A stretch of DNA of 64,000 bases from Eremophila alpestris peregrina. Its lineage: Eukaryota; Chordata; Aves; Passeriformes; Alaudidae. Positions 33,200 through 43,390 of the stretch are shown piece after piece (position 1 is the stretch's first letter; each line of letters starts with the position of its first letter). The stretch lies in contig WMCF01000121.1 in the NCBI GenBank assembly GCA_009792885.1, positions 939,262-1,003,261 of the forward strand, given 5' to 3'. The notes under the pieces are model-generated. The model had not been told where the DNA came from, did no database searches, and saw nothing but the letters and a program-made list of their open reading frames with translations. A program made the position numbers and the translations under genes.

Positions 33200-33760
33200 T
33201 GTTGGAATATACATATATTTCATATATATAGTAAAGGCCAGAAGGCTTTTAGGAGCTGAGAAAGCGGCCTCAGAAACAGAAAGAGCAGAGAATTTAGAGC
33301 TAGCTGCAGCTGCAAAGTACGAAAAGCAGAAGGAGATACAAAAATGCAGCAAGCAAGGACATTAAACAATAATGTCAGTCTTAGGCTTCGCCATGATAAA
33401 CATTGACACCACAGAAAAATATGCTTAGCAAGACAGTAGAAGGTTTTAGGTTTAATAATGGAATATTGTATATCCTTAATTCAAAGCACAACAAGCAAGT
33501 ATTGTTTGAAACAGATGTACATGTGATTTTGGTAATTAGCTAAAACAGTTGTCTGTAAGCTTTAGCATAATGGTATTAGTTGAAAAACTTTTAAAATGTC
33601 ACGTAACAAAGACAACTTTGGATGCTGGCTGCTTCTACCAAGATGTGAGCGATTACCGTGTTTTTATTGTTTCGAACCTTGTGTTGAGACTGATTATAGC
33701 AATAAAGCTCTGGGAGACGTCTTCCTGCAGTCCCGTCCTGTTCTTCCAAGTACTCCGACG
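33200..33760 (+). repeat. ERV2 5' LTR
   Basis: Begins TGTTGGAA and shares nearly its whole length with 39706-40247. It has an extra AT-rich stretch of about 20 bases (33207-33227) that the 3' LTR lacks. AATAAA lies at about 33701, within GCAATAAAGCTCTGGGA. The exact 3' end is uncertain by a few bases. Confidence 0.85.
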
Positions 33761-33764
33761 CCAA

Positions 33765-33782
33765 TGGTGCCCCCAGAGGTGA
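33765..33782 (+). other. ERV2 primer-binding site, tRNA not identified
   Basis: TGGTGCCCCCAGAGGTGA follows the 5' LTR within 4 bases. It starts with the TGG that pairs with a tRNA CCA end. I cannot match the rest to a particular tRNA, and it clearly differs from the lysine-type site of ERV1. Confidence 0.7.
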
Positions 33783-33964
33783 GGAACTCCTTTTAGGAAT
33801 CCCTTGTGGACCATTTAGCGGTGATCGGTTTTGGATTTCCCAGATAAATAAACCGTGCTGCTGAAATGAAACTGACTCTTCTCTTCAAAGAAGAAGTCCC
33901 CCTTACCACAAACGTCAGACAGACTGAGGTGAGACGGGATAACAGGGGAAAAAAAATTAGGGAG

Positions 33965-35397
33965 ATGGGACAACATCTGTCCACAGAAGATTGGGACATT
34001 TTTAACCGGCTTGAGACATTTTTAAAAGAGAAATCTCGCATAGATATCTAGAAAAATGGACAGAAAGACTTATTGACTTGGGTGAATACGAACTTTCAGT
34101 TTTAGACCCAAAGTCTGCCGTGATTGATACATTTTGGGGTTGGTTAACTGGAAATTGTACAATGCCCTTTCTATTAACAGAGATTAAAACGTTGCAAATT
34201 TTTTTTTCCTGTATGTCGAGCATTGCTGGAAATCTTTAGTCAAGATGAGTCCGCGGCACCCCAGACTGTGCCTGCGGCCCCTCCTAGGTCCAGACTGAAC
34301 CTGCAATTCTTCCTGGGCACAAGATCGACCCCAGGAGCTCCCCCGAGCCTCAAACCGATCTCGCGCTTCCCTCTTCCAGGTCTGCGTCTCTTTCCGTACA
34401 TCCAAACAACCCCGTGATTCTCCCTGCATCCCAAAACAAGCTCCCAAATCCTCCCGACTCCCACCGCGCGTGTGCGACACCACCCCCACCCCCCCCCGCT
34501 CCCCCACCTCCCCCGGTCTCCGTCCCCACAGCAGCTCTCGCTGTTACTTCCTTTTGCGTCGGGCTTCCCCTCCCTTATCCCCCTGAACAGCCGGGATGGC
34601 TCGACCCTTTTTATACTTCGACCAACCCTCTCCAAACTTTCTCGTCCGCTCTCGGTGCCTCCACTTCCCTCCCACCCCCCGTTCTCTGGCCAGTTCCATT
34701 TGTCCCCTCTCCGACACTCCCGCCGTGCTCGTTCGGTCTCCCTTAGCCTGTTGTTCTACAAAATAGTCTGCCGACTGCGCATGCAGCTTCACCCCCCGGT
34801 GCTCCGGTATTTGCTGCGCCACAACTCGGAAACCCCACACCTGCCCTCCCTACGGCCATTTTGTCAACTCCCTCTGATTTTTCGTCTCCCCTGGCCAGCG
34901 CAATAGATACTGCGGCTCTTCCAGTGCCCCCGAAAAGTTTTCTGCTCGTTCTGAATCTTTCACCACTGTCACATATCCTTCCGCAGTTTGTCCCAGCTTT
35001 CCAGTTCATTCTGTCGCTCAGACCGGATCTAACCTCCCAGATCTCTCTGCTCAGTTGCTCCGACTTCACAGTCGCCCCGACCGCACCTGTATCCTACCCG
35101 AGAAAACCCCGACCAGTCCCTTCCTCCTGTGCTGTATTATGTACGCCGCTACCTCCTGCAAGTAACCAATCGTCTCAACAGTCCCTATACCCGTTCACTT
35201 TCCAAAACCCTTTTTGGCCGCTTTTCCCCACATCATTGTGGTTTCCCGCTCCACCTTCCTTAATTGATATGACTTCCCATACTACCAGACATACATACAA
35301 TCTGTCAGTGCTGGTAGAAGCGCTGAAAGTTTTAAGAGCAGAAGCACTTCACACATTTGCTAGTCTAAACTTATTTCCTTATAGTGATCTTTTCTAA
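33965..35397 (+). pseudogene. ERV2 gag remnant
   Basis: ATG at 33965 starts MGQHLSTEDWDIF, a matrix-like start with a myristoylation glycine. The frame breaks at about 34045-34055 and matrix-like sequence (TFWGWLTGN) continues in another frame. A very proline-rich segment of short open stretches in alternating frames runs from about 34240 to about 35260. The last open part ends at 35397 in LFPYSDLF, near where capsid would begin. No major homology region or zinc knuckle follows, so most of capsid and all of nucleocapsid are gone. Confidence 0.75.
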
Positions 35398-38021
35398 CCT
35401 GTGTTATAGATAGCAAGTTATTTATAAGAATAACAGAAAACACTAAAACATCCTGTGGCAATGATTTTTTACTACATAGATTATTTATTTATTGCAGTTC
35501 TTAACCAAGTACAATAAACTAGAATTTTATCTACAGCAGCTTTCTGAAGTTTAATATTTGGCCCATGATAGTTTTATTATACAGACAAACAGAAATGTGT
35601 TAACCATGATTTTTCCTGTTTGCTTGCTTTTTGTTTCCAAATCTGATTTTGGAATTTTCATTGTGAATTGCTTTCCCTAGAGACGCATGTAACTGTATCC
35701 TATTAAGTATACCTATTTAATGCTCCAAATCCTAATTCAAACTGGGCTTCATATCAAAACAGTATAGCAACACAGATAGAAATAATTGGTTTCTTACTAT
35801 TTTAGTTCTGAATATTTGTATTCCATTACTATTATTAGGCCAGATTTGAATCTGTTATATTGACATTTGTAAAAGGCTGCAATATTGCTGTGCAGCTTGC
35901 CAAACACTGCATTGTTGTTCTAAAGTCTTAGTGTTACTTCGGGCTTTTCTCAAAACTAAATTTTCTAAAATCGTAACACATTTTTTGCCCTTTTTTTTTA
36001 TCCCTCCAGTAAGTTTGTCATGTTGTTGTTCTCACAGATTGTTCTCATTGCCTTTTTATGTGAATAATTGGAGCTTTCATAAATATCAATTCTTAATTCT
36101 GTTATGTTGTAATATTTGTTACTGAGATTAAGCTTCATCATTGCAAAATCTGAGTAATGTTATGTATTATTACTCTGTTGAAGTAATTTTGTTAAGAGTA
36201 ATTATGCCAAGGTTGATGTCTATCAAGTTTGAGTGTTGCTAAATTTAAACAAAGCCAAATTCAAGTCTTCTTCACTTTCAGCCATTTTATGTTCCATTCC
36301 AGTTTTGTTAACATCAGTTTCTACTCAGTGTCATTAATGTTAATTTTGATTTCTCTGTAATTCTGCTTAAGTGATGTTAGTTTTCACTGAACTTAATTTC
36401 TCAGTCAATTTTGTTAAAATATAATTGTTTAAACCTACTTATAAATAAGATAGAAAAGTTAGTAATAGTTTTACATTATAGCTGTATTGATTGTAAAATA
36501 TTTCAGTGTTTTCTTTTATTAAAGGATGGGTTACCTGGAGAATCCAGAAAATGAAAAGGCGATTCAAAAAGACCAAAAAGCTGATCACATGAGAGAGACT
36601 TAATCGTATTGCTAGACAAAAGCTTGAGTATTACTTCATTTTTATCTCAAACAAGAAGTCTGTTAAAATATAGCCAGCTTTTTATATGGTTTGTCAATTT
36701 TTGTGCCATTTTCTCCAAGTCACATATTATTTTGAGATCTTATTTTTGTTTTCTAGCTATGCTGTACATTTTTCTAATTACGCTCTTTGATTTGTCTGTA
36801 CACTTTCTATATGAGTGGATGCACTGCTGTTTCTTAATTCCCAAGAAGAAGATATCTGAAGTTTGTTGACAACTTCCTATGAACTATAGTCTTGTGATTT
36901 CTTCCAGTTAGCATCTCTATGCGGAAAAGAAACTTCAGAGAGAATGAGCTTCTACATGGTTTGATTAATTTTTTGTCCTAGATCTTATATATTTACTTTA
37001 TACAAATGTGTTTTAACAGTTTGCTGTGTTTAAAGTATTTTATAACTATTATTGTTAAGAACCTTGTTCTAAAATATGTTAAGAGACATCCCTCTAGTTT
37101 AGAGTCTCGGTCTTGGCCACACCCTGACTCTACCTATATGGGAGATTTACCAACAGACCCAAGTGCTTTCTGCATCAAAATAATATTCAAGTCACTTTTG
37201 ACTTGACAGTTAGACCCTACCAATGTGACAGCTGGAGCTAATCTTAAAATGACCTTAAGATGATTCATCAATTCTTAAATTATTTAAGGTGAAGATTCAA
37301 CTGCAGCAGACCCTAGGTGACAGTACAATACTTCAGACAGATGTTGATAATTATCTACTTTTACATGTGTTATTAATTATGTGCATTATTATTAACCAAT
37401 GGGGAGTTGGCTCCTCAGGAATGCTTACAAAATGCAGTGCGCTCTTAATTTTTTGAATGGCTCCTTGATAGGTTCTAATTCCACAACTGTTACTCATTTT
37501 AGTAGTAATCTGCAAGTATAGTGCAAATAGAAACCCCCGATGTCGAAGCTGAACCGAAGTGGATTGCAGAGAAGATTGTGAAGCCGTGTTACACACAAGA
37601 ATGCACTGACAATTCCATGAGCAGAGTAGCAGGAACACAGACATGAGCAGCACAGAGACCAGAGTTTATGCTGGACGTGCTGTGTCCCACCTGCAAGGAC
37701 TGTGAAACTTGAGTTTTACGTGAATGTAAAAAAGGTGAAAATCAGTGGTATTGTAGAGGTCCTTCGGCAAAAGTGTGGTATCCATTGTGTTATATTATAA
37801 AGTCAGAAACATTGTCTCTCCCCATTTAAGTTTGTGAAATGAGTATATTAGGAGGATAAAATTACTATCTTTCATCTTCCTATTTTAGAAGAGAAGTACT
37901 GGAAAGAATTTGAATAAGAATCCCAAGATACCCAAATTTGTAAAATTGAGTGTAAATAGAATGATTTAGTGCTTCATAATTGGCCAGTCCCTGAACAAAC
38001 TCGGGAAAGTATAAAAGCAGA
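35398..38021. other. AT-rich interior of ERV2 where pol is expected
   Basis: No protease, reverse transcriptase, RNase H or integrase motif in any frame. The composition is AT-rich and stop-dense, unlike the GC-rich gag remnant before it. A few frames, such as 36609-36869, are hydrophobic but featureless. It looks like a replaced or extremely decayed interior. A host or other transposable insertion is also possible. Confidence 0.6.
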
Positions 38022-39330
38022 ATGTGCTGTAAGATTTGCTTAGAAATTGAAATATGTGGAAAAGCCTTTTGCCAAAAAATAGCTCATGAAAGAGATAGAG
38101 CAAAATTCAGTGCTACACTGGTGTTGGTTAGCTTTGTTTGCTACTTGCAGTGCAGATTAGCCTGTGGAACTAAGACAAATGTTTGGGTGACATTAGCCAA
38201 GGCTGCGGGCTAAACCCAGAAAAGCCTTTTACAACTTGTCTAGTCAGTGTGTCAGTAAAAGATTGGCCGATACCTACATATTATGATCCCTTGACCAAAA
38301 AGCAACTTAATAGTAAACCAGGTGTGGTTGCCAATGGAAGCAATCCTGTGATGGATTGGGTTATTTGGACGGGAGAACTTCCTCTAAAGCACCTTCTGAA
38401 CCCCAAGAATTGGAGATACTTGGTTCCCTAACAATGGATTTCTGTCCTACATTTTTAGATATCAATTGGCTAGAAAATGATCCTCCTAAGTACAATGTTC
38501 CTCCCAATTACCCTGCTTACAGAAACTTGAGTTTTTGGTGTAATTACTCGGATAGTTAGGGTGGACTTTCCGGAGCTGACCAATATCCATGACAATTACC
38601 AAAAGGATATTGGTTCATTTGTGGAGATAGGGCTTGCAAGGCATTCCATCACACCTTGAGGGTGGTCCATGCAGTATTGGACAAGTGACTAGTGCTAAAA
38701 CAGCCATCAAAAAAAAAACAGAGAGGAAAAAGATTTACCGATCGATATGATGAAAATTGTAAGAGTGATTTTATGCCCTGGGGATCTGTGAAAAGAATTT
38801 CAGCAGGTTTGTTTCTACCCCAACTTGCTTCTGCAATGGCGTTGAAACAGTTAGATTGGGTTGGATGTTGGCTGAATAAAGAGACTGATGCCACATCCAT
38901 TGCAGTGATATGCTGACAGACGTCAGCAGTGTTAGACATGCTACCCTTCAAAATAGTGCAGCAATTGATTTCCTTTTACTGGCACATGGGCATAATTGTG
39001 AGGAATTTGGAGGATTGTGTTGTATGAACCTGTCTGACTATTTTGAATCCATCCACAAAAGCATAAAAAAGCTGAAAGATTTAACAGTTCAAATCAAAGA
39101 AGATGGATCATGGTTAGATGATTTGTTCAAAGGATGGAACTTTGCACATTGGTTGAGGGAACAGTTTAAAGTGGATTTATATATGTGTGGTGGTACTAGA
39201 AATAGCACCTTGTATACTTCAGTGTGTTCAACGAACAATGGACAAAAGTATCGAAGTTTTTCTCATACAAGAGAGAGATGTCAGAAATAGAATCACAAAA
39301 AATTTCAAAATCTTACAGATACAGTGGATG
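38022..39330 (+). pseudogene. ERV2 env remnant
   Basis: Pieces of one Env in several frames. A leader-like hydrophobic stretch (LVLVSFVCYLQC) starts it. After a shift near 38200 come surface-subunit segments (DWPIPTYYDPL, MDWVIWTGELPL). An R-G-K-R furin-type site lies at about 38721. The transmembrane subunit has an LQNSAAIDFLLLAHGH stretch and CX6CC at 38997-39023. A further frame change near 39165 precedes a membrane-anchor-like stretch (WIYICVVVLEIA) with a short tail. Multiple shifts and stops make it non-coding. The TM matches ERV1's in motif order and several residues. Confidence 0.82.
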
Positions 39331-39693
39331 CAAGTGTAAACATAGATGAAAGCTTTGGATTAAGACTCTATAACAGACAAAACTTACAAGAACAATAAAT
39401 AGTAACTACTATCAGATTTAACTAATATGCTTGGAATAAACCAGATTTTTACAGCGCCAAAATTGCTGTTGGTGTAAAATAGCAGTGCTTAAAGCAAGCA
39501 AGAGAAGTGCCTTAAACAAGCAAAAAGAAATACGTTAAGTGGTGAGAGACTTTAAACTTTGTTAATATGCCTTGGTGTAAAAATCTTGTAACGCTATTTG
39601 ATTAAATGAAAAAAATACATATTATAGTAGAACTGTTTAATGCAAGGTAATTAATAAGCGACAAAAGTAATAGAGTATCTTTGTGATTGTACC

Positions 39694-39705
39694 GAGAGGG
39701 GGAAT
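39694..39705 (+). other. ERV2 polypurine tract
   Basis: GAGAGGGGGAAT directly before the 3' LTR start; a purine run in the expected position. Confidence 0.7.
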
Positions 39706-40247
39706 TGTGGGAAACAGTAAAGGTAAGAAGGCTTTTAGGAGCTAAGAAAGCAGGCCTCAGAAACAGAAAGAGCAGAGAATTTAGAGCTAGCTGCAGCTGC
39801 AAAGTATGAAAAGCAGAAGGAGATACAAAAATGCAGCAAGCAAGGACATTAAACAGTAATGTCAGTCTTAGGCTTTGCCATGATAAACATTGACACCACA
39901 GAAAAATATGCTTAGCAAGATAGTAGAAGGTTTTAGGTTTAATAATGGAATATTGTATATCCTTAATTCAAAGCACAACAAGCAAGTATTGTTTGAAACA
40001 GATGTACATGTGATTTTGGTAATTAGCTAAAACAGTTGTCTGTAAGCTTTAGCATAATGCTATTAGTTGAAAAACTTTTAAAATGTCATGTAACAAAGAG
40101 AATTTGGATGCTGGCTGCTTCTAGCAAGACGTGAGTGATTGCTATGTTTTTGTTGTCTTAAAACTTGTATTGAGGCTGATTACGGCAATAAAGCTCTGGG
40201 AAACCTCTTCCAGCAGTCCTGTCCTGTTCTTGGAAAGTACTCAAACA
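39706..40247 (+). repeat. ERV2 3' LTR
   Basis: Starts TGTGGGAAAC and aligns with the 5' LTR through AATAAA (about 40189) to a shared TACTC near the end. The last few bases differ between copies, so the right end is approximate. Confidence 0.82.
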
Positions 40248-40635
40248 CGGTATAAATTAAGGGGTTTTTTCATATACTTAAATATACTTCAACAAATCAA
40301 AAATCCTGCTTTCTTAGCATTAGATCAAAAAAAACAAACAACCTAGAGGCTTTGAAATGCTGCTTAGTGCAAGTGTGCCAAATTCAAACCTTGATGGCTT
40401 TTCCATTATTACCACTACAAAATGTTGAAGTCGCCAAGTCAATGCCTCCGACAATTGTCATTATACTTTTCTAGTTGAGCATATGCAGGTTGTTTTAAGA
40501 GTGCAAAGCAGGTAATCTGTACTGGTTCATAGCAACAAACAAGATCTTCTCTGCACTCTCTTGGGCATGGAAAAGGTTTTTCAATATTACTTTCTTTAAA
40601 ATGCACCTCTGCCTTTAGAGAGCTCAGAGAGTCAA
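40248..40635. other. Non-genic DNA
   Basis: AT-rich flank of ERV2; no gene found. Confidence 0.55.
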
Positions 40636-41255
40636 AGAATGTCTTGAGTTCAAAGGGACCCACAAAGATCACTGAGTCCAACACATTCATGGTTTTCCAC
40701 AGGCACCAGGAGTCACACCATGTGTCTGAGAAAGTTGTTCAAACACTTGAACAACTTTCTGTCAGGCTTGGTGTTGTTGACACTGGCCTGGGGAGCCTGC
40801 TCCGGTGCCCAGCCTGCTCCTGGGTGGAAGGACCTTTTTCCTCATATCCAGCCAAAACCTCCCCTGACACAGCTTCAGGCCATTCCCTTGGATCCTGTCA
40901 CTGGTCAACACAGGGAGAAAAGGTCAGTGCTTGCAACTCTACTTTTCCTCACAAGGAAGTTGCAGACTGCAATGGCGTCTCCCCTCCGTCCCCTCCTCTC
41001 CAGGCTGAACAGCCACTCCTCCTAATGCTTCCTCTCAAGGCTCTTTCACCATCTTCATGGACACTCTCCAATAGCTAATGTCTTTCTGATATTGCAGTGC
41101 CCAAAAGTGTCCCCAGGACTCAAGGGGAGGCTGCTCAATTGCAGAGCAGAGCGGGATAATCCCTTCCATTGCCTGGCTGGCAGTGCTGGCCTGGTGCTCC
41201 CCTGGACATTGTTGGCCCTCCTAGCTGCTGTGTACTGCTGGGTCCTTTGGAGCTT
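40636..41255 (-). mobile_element. CR1 LINE 3' fragment
   Basis: In plus-strand order it shows the reverse-complement CR1 landmarks: 'gggacccacaaagatcac', 'ctggggagcctgctcc', 'cctcccctgacacagcttca', 'ctcctctccaggctgaacag' and 'gagcagagcgggataatccc'. It covers several hundred bases of the 3' region. The 144-codon frame here is a translation of the repeat. Confidence 0.85.
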
Positions 41256-43202
41256 GTTTGCTCCAGTGCTTTTACGTGATGTTGCTTAAGAAGTGCCCAG
41301 CACCGATGGACCCCAGCACCTTCTAAAATGTTTACCCAGGATCTCACCAACTATCTCCCTGAGAAATCCGAAGTCTTCTCTCCTCATGTCTAGCCCTGAA
41401 ATTTTGCAGGGACTTTTCCTTCCTTTGCCAGGGATGTTAAACTGTATTGCTACATGTTTGCTGTGGCCAAGACCAGTTGCCACTTCAACTCCAAGACCCT
41501 CTTAAAATGCAACAAATGAAAAAGGACATCTTTCCTCGCTGGCTCCCTTAGTAAATGTGCTATGAAGTTATCCAGTAGAAAGAATCTTCTGGACCTGTTT
41601 GCACCAGCTGTCTGGTATTCTGACTTAATATCTAGCAATTTGAAATCCTTGACATGTCCCTTTATCGTGTGGTGATCTAAAGACAAGAGAGACATCACAC
41701 AGTTTGATATTGCTAAAAGATACAAGCCTATCAAAAAGCAAGTGTTCCCTTACAATGTACCATTGTTGATGGTCCTATGTAGGCTGTATTTACAGTTTTC
41801 CTTAATTTCCCTGTGTTTTCCTGAACAGAGCTAGGAAAGAACATTAACCTATGAGATCATATGCTAAATTTATCTAAATATTTTAGCCAAAGTATTGAAA
41901 TACATAACCACTAATTGCTACATTGCAAATAAATTAAAAATTACATATAGCTTGACAGGTAAAACACACACATGACACTCTCAATTTTTATTTTGGGTTT
42001 TTTTAAAAGACTGTTTGCTGACTTGTGCTAAGGGGCAGTGTTTGGACCACACATAATTTCCATTTCTTCTCTACCTTGCTTTTTTAACCATTGAAATTAA
42101 TAATTTTACACTCTTCCCTGAATTTTAAGTTATTGCTGTCTGACACTGATTTTTATTACATTTTTCGGGGTGTATCATCTCCTCTTTGTACACTCAAGAA
42201 AGCTACAAATACATAAGTTCCTTGAAATGCAATTGATAATTTTGTAAATCTCTGAACTCCCTCAGAATGGATTTTTGATCATTTTTGTGGCATTTTTTGA
42301 TGCATGTGTGTGTGGGATTTGTGGTGGTTTTTTTTGTTTGGTTGGTTTTTTTTGTTTTTCAACTCAGCTGTAGCTGACATGACAACTTACTACTTGTCCT
42401 CAAACGTTACCCATACCTTTGCTTTGTAGAGAATTCTTACACTTTATTAAAATATTTAAGTAAAGGAAAATTAAGGATAATGGACCTACCAATTTTGCAT
42501 ATTGGTCTTTTTTTCTTTTTTTTTAACAGGAAAAGAGTTACCTAAGGGAAACTGTTTCATGTTGACCACATAAGGAAGACTTCCTAAACAGTTACAAAGA
42601 GGCTGTACCATTTCCTGTTGGATGTGAGGGGTTTTTTTGGATTTGTGGAAGTAAAAAGAGTAGCTCAATACCTACAGAACAGCACTCTGAAGCTGTGTAC
42701 TCTAGCCAATGCATTCAAATTAGAGTTAAATGTTCACAAATGAATTGAGTTTTATTTGTTACTTATGAATAAAATATTCAGGCTTTCATAAAACATGAAA
42801 AATGGGTTTACATTTTTTACTTGCATATACATGGCCTTTTAATGTCCATACATATGCAGTATGTGCAGGGACAGGTAATAACAGAAAAGTCAATATTTTT
42901 TATTTGTTGCATGAACAGTTTATGCAAATTTTTGAGGGAAATATGAAACCGCTTACATAACTAAGTTTTGTTTTGACTCTCCCTTTTTTACCAGCTTCTA
43001 ATTTATTCCTTTTGAAAATTGTTTTCCTTGTTCTCTGTTTATGTTGTAGCTGTAAAGTATGTCATTTAGTTTTCCTTGTCCAATCAGAAATTATATTTCA
43101 TATGTTAATTTGAAGTGTTAATTTTACTGTTCATGTGATTTTTTTAACCATCATCTTTTCCAGATGCTAGTGGAAGATTCTAGAAGTTATTATCACTTTG
43201 CA
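41256..43202. other. Non-genic DNA
   Basis: No gene found. A GT-rich simple tract lies at about 42305-42360. Confidence 0.55.
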
Positions 43203-43390
43203 GTTCCACAGTGTACTGAGCAATATTTGTTACACAATATTTTCCTCAAATACGTCAATGCTATTATTGTATGCATTTTCTGTCTCTTATACACATCTAG
43301 ATGTGTATAAGAGTTCCACAGTGTACTGAGCAATATTTGTTACACAATATTTTCCTCAAATACGTCAATGCTATTATTGTATGCATTTTC
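43203..43390. repeat. Probable assembly artefact: duplicated 78-mer around a Nextera junction
   Basis: 43203-43280 and 43313-43390 are identical 78-base copies. Between them, 43280-43298 is the 19-base transposase mosaic-end complement CTGTCTCTTATACACATCT. It is followed at 43299-43313 by AGATGTGTATAAGAG, the first 15 bases of the other mosaic end. Head-to-head mosaic ends are the junction adapter of Nextera mate-pair libraries. The extra 110 bases are therefore very probably not genomic. Confidence 0.93.

Larger units (their letters stand above)
33200..40247 (+). mobile_element. ERV2: old class II endogenous retrovirus lacking pol
   Basis: Plus-strand provirus with LTRs at 33200-33760 and about 39706-40247, a primer site, a gag remnant, an env remnant and a polypurine tract. 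The LTRs are collinear, with roughly 5% substitutions by eye plus small indels, so it is clearly older than ERV1. About 2.6 kb between gag and env carries no retroviral motif. The target duplication is unclear: ctgta (33195-33199) against cggta (40248-40252) is an imperfect candidate. The CX6CC Env is related to that of ERV1, while the LTR and primer site are not. Confidence 0.88.

Noticed and set aside
34414..34906. Proline-rich frames that look like a host adaptor protein
   Set aside because: They lie between the ERV2 primer site and env, downstream of a matrix-like start, and fit the proline-rich part of gag in shifted frames.
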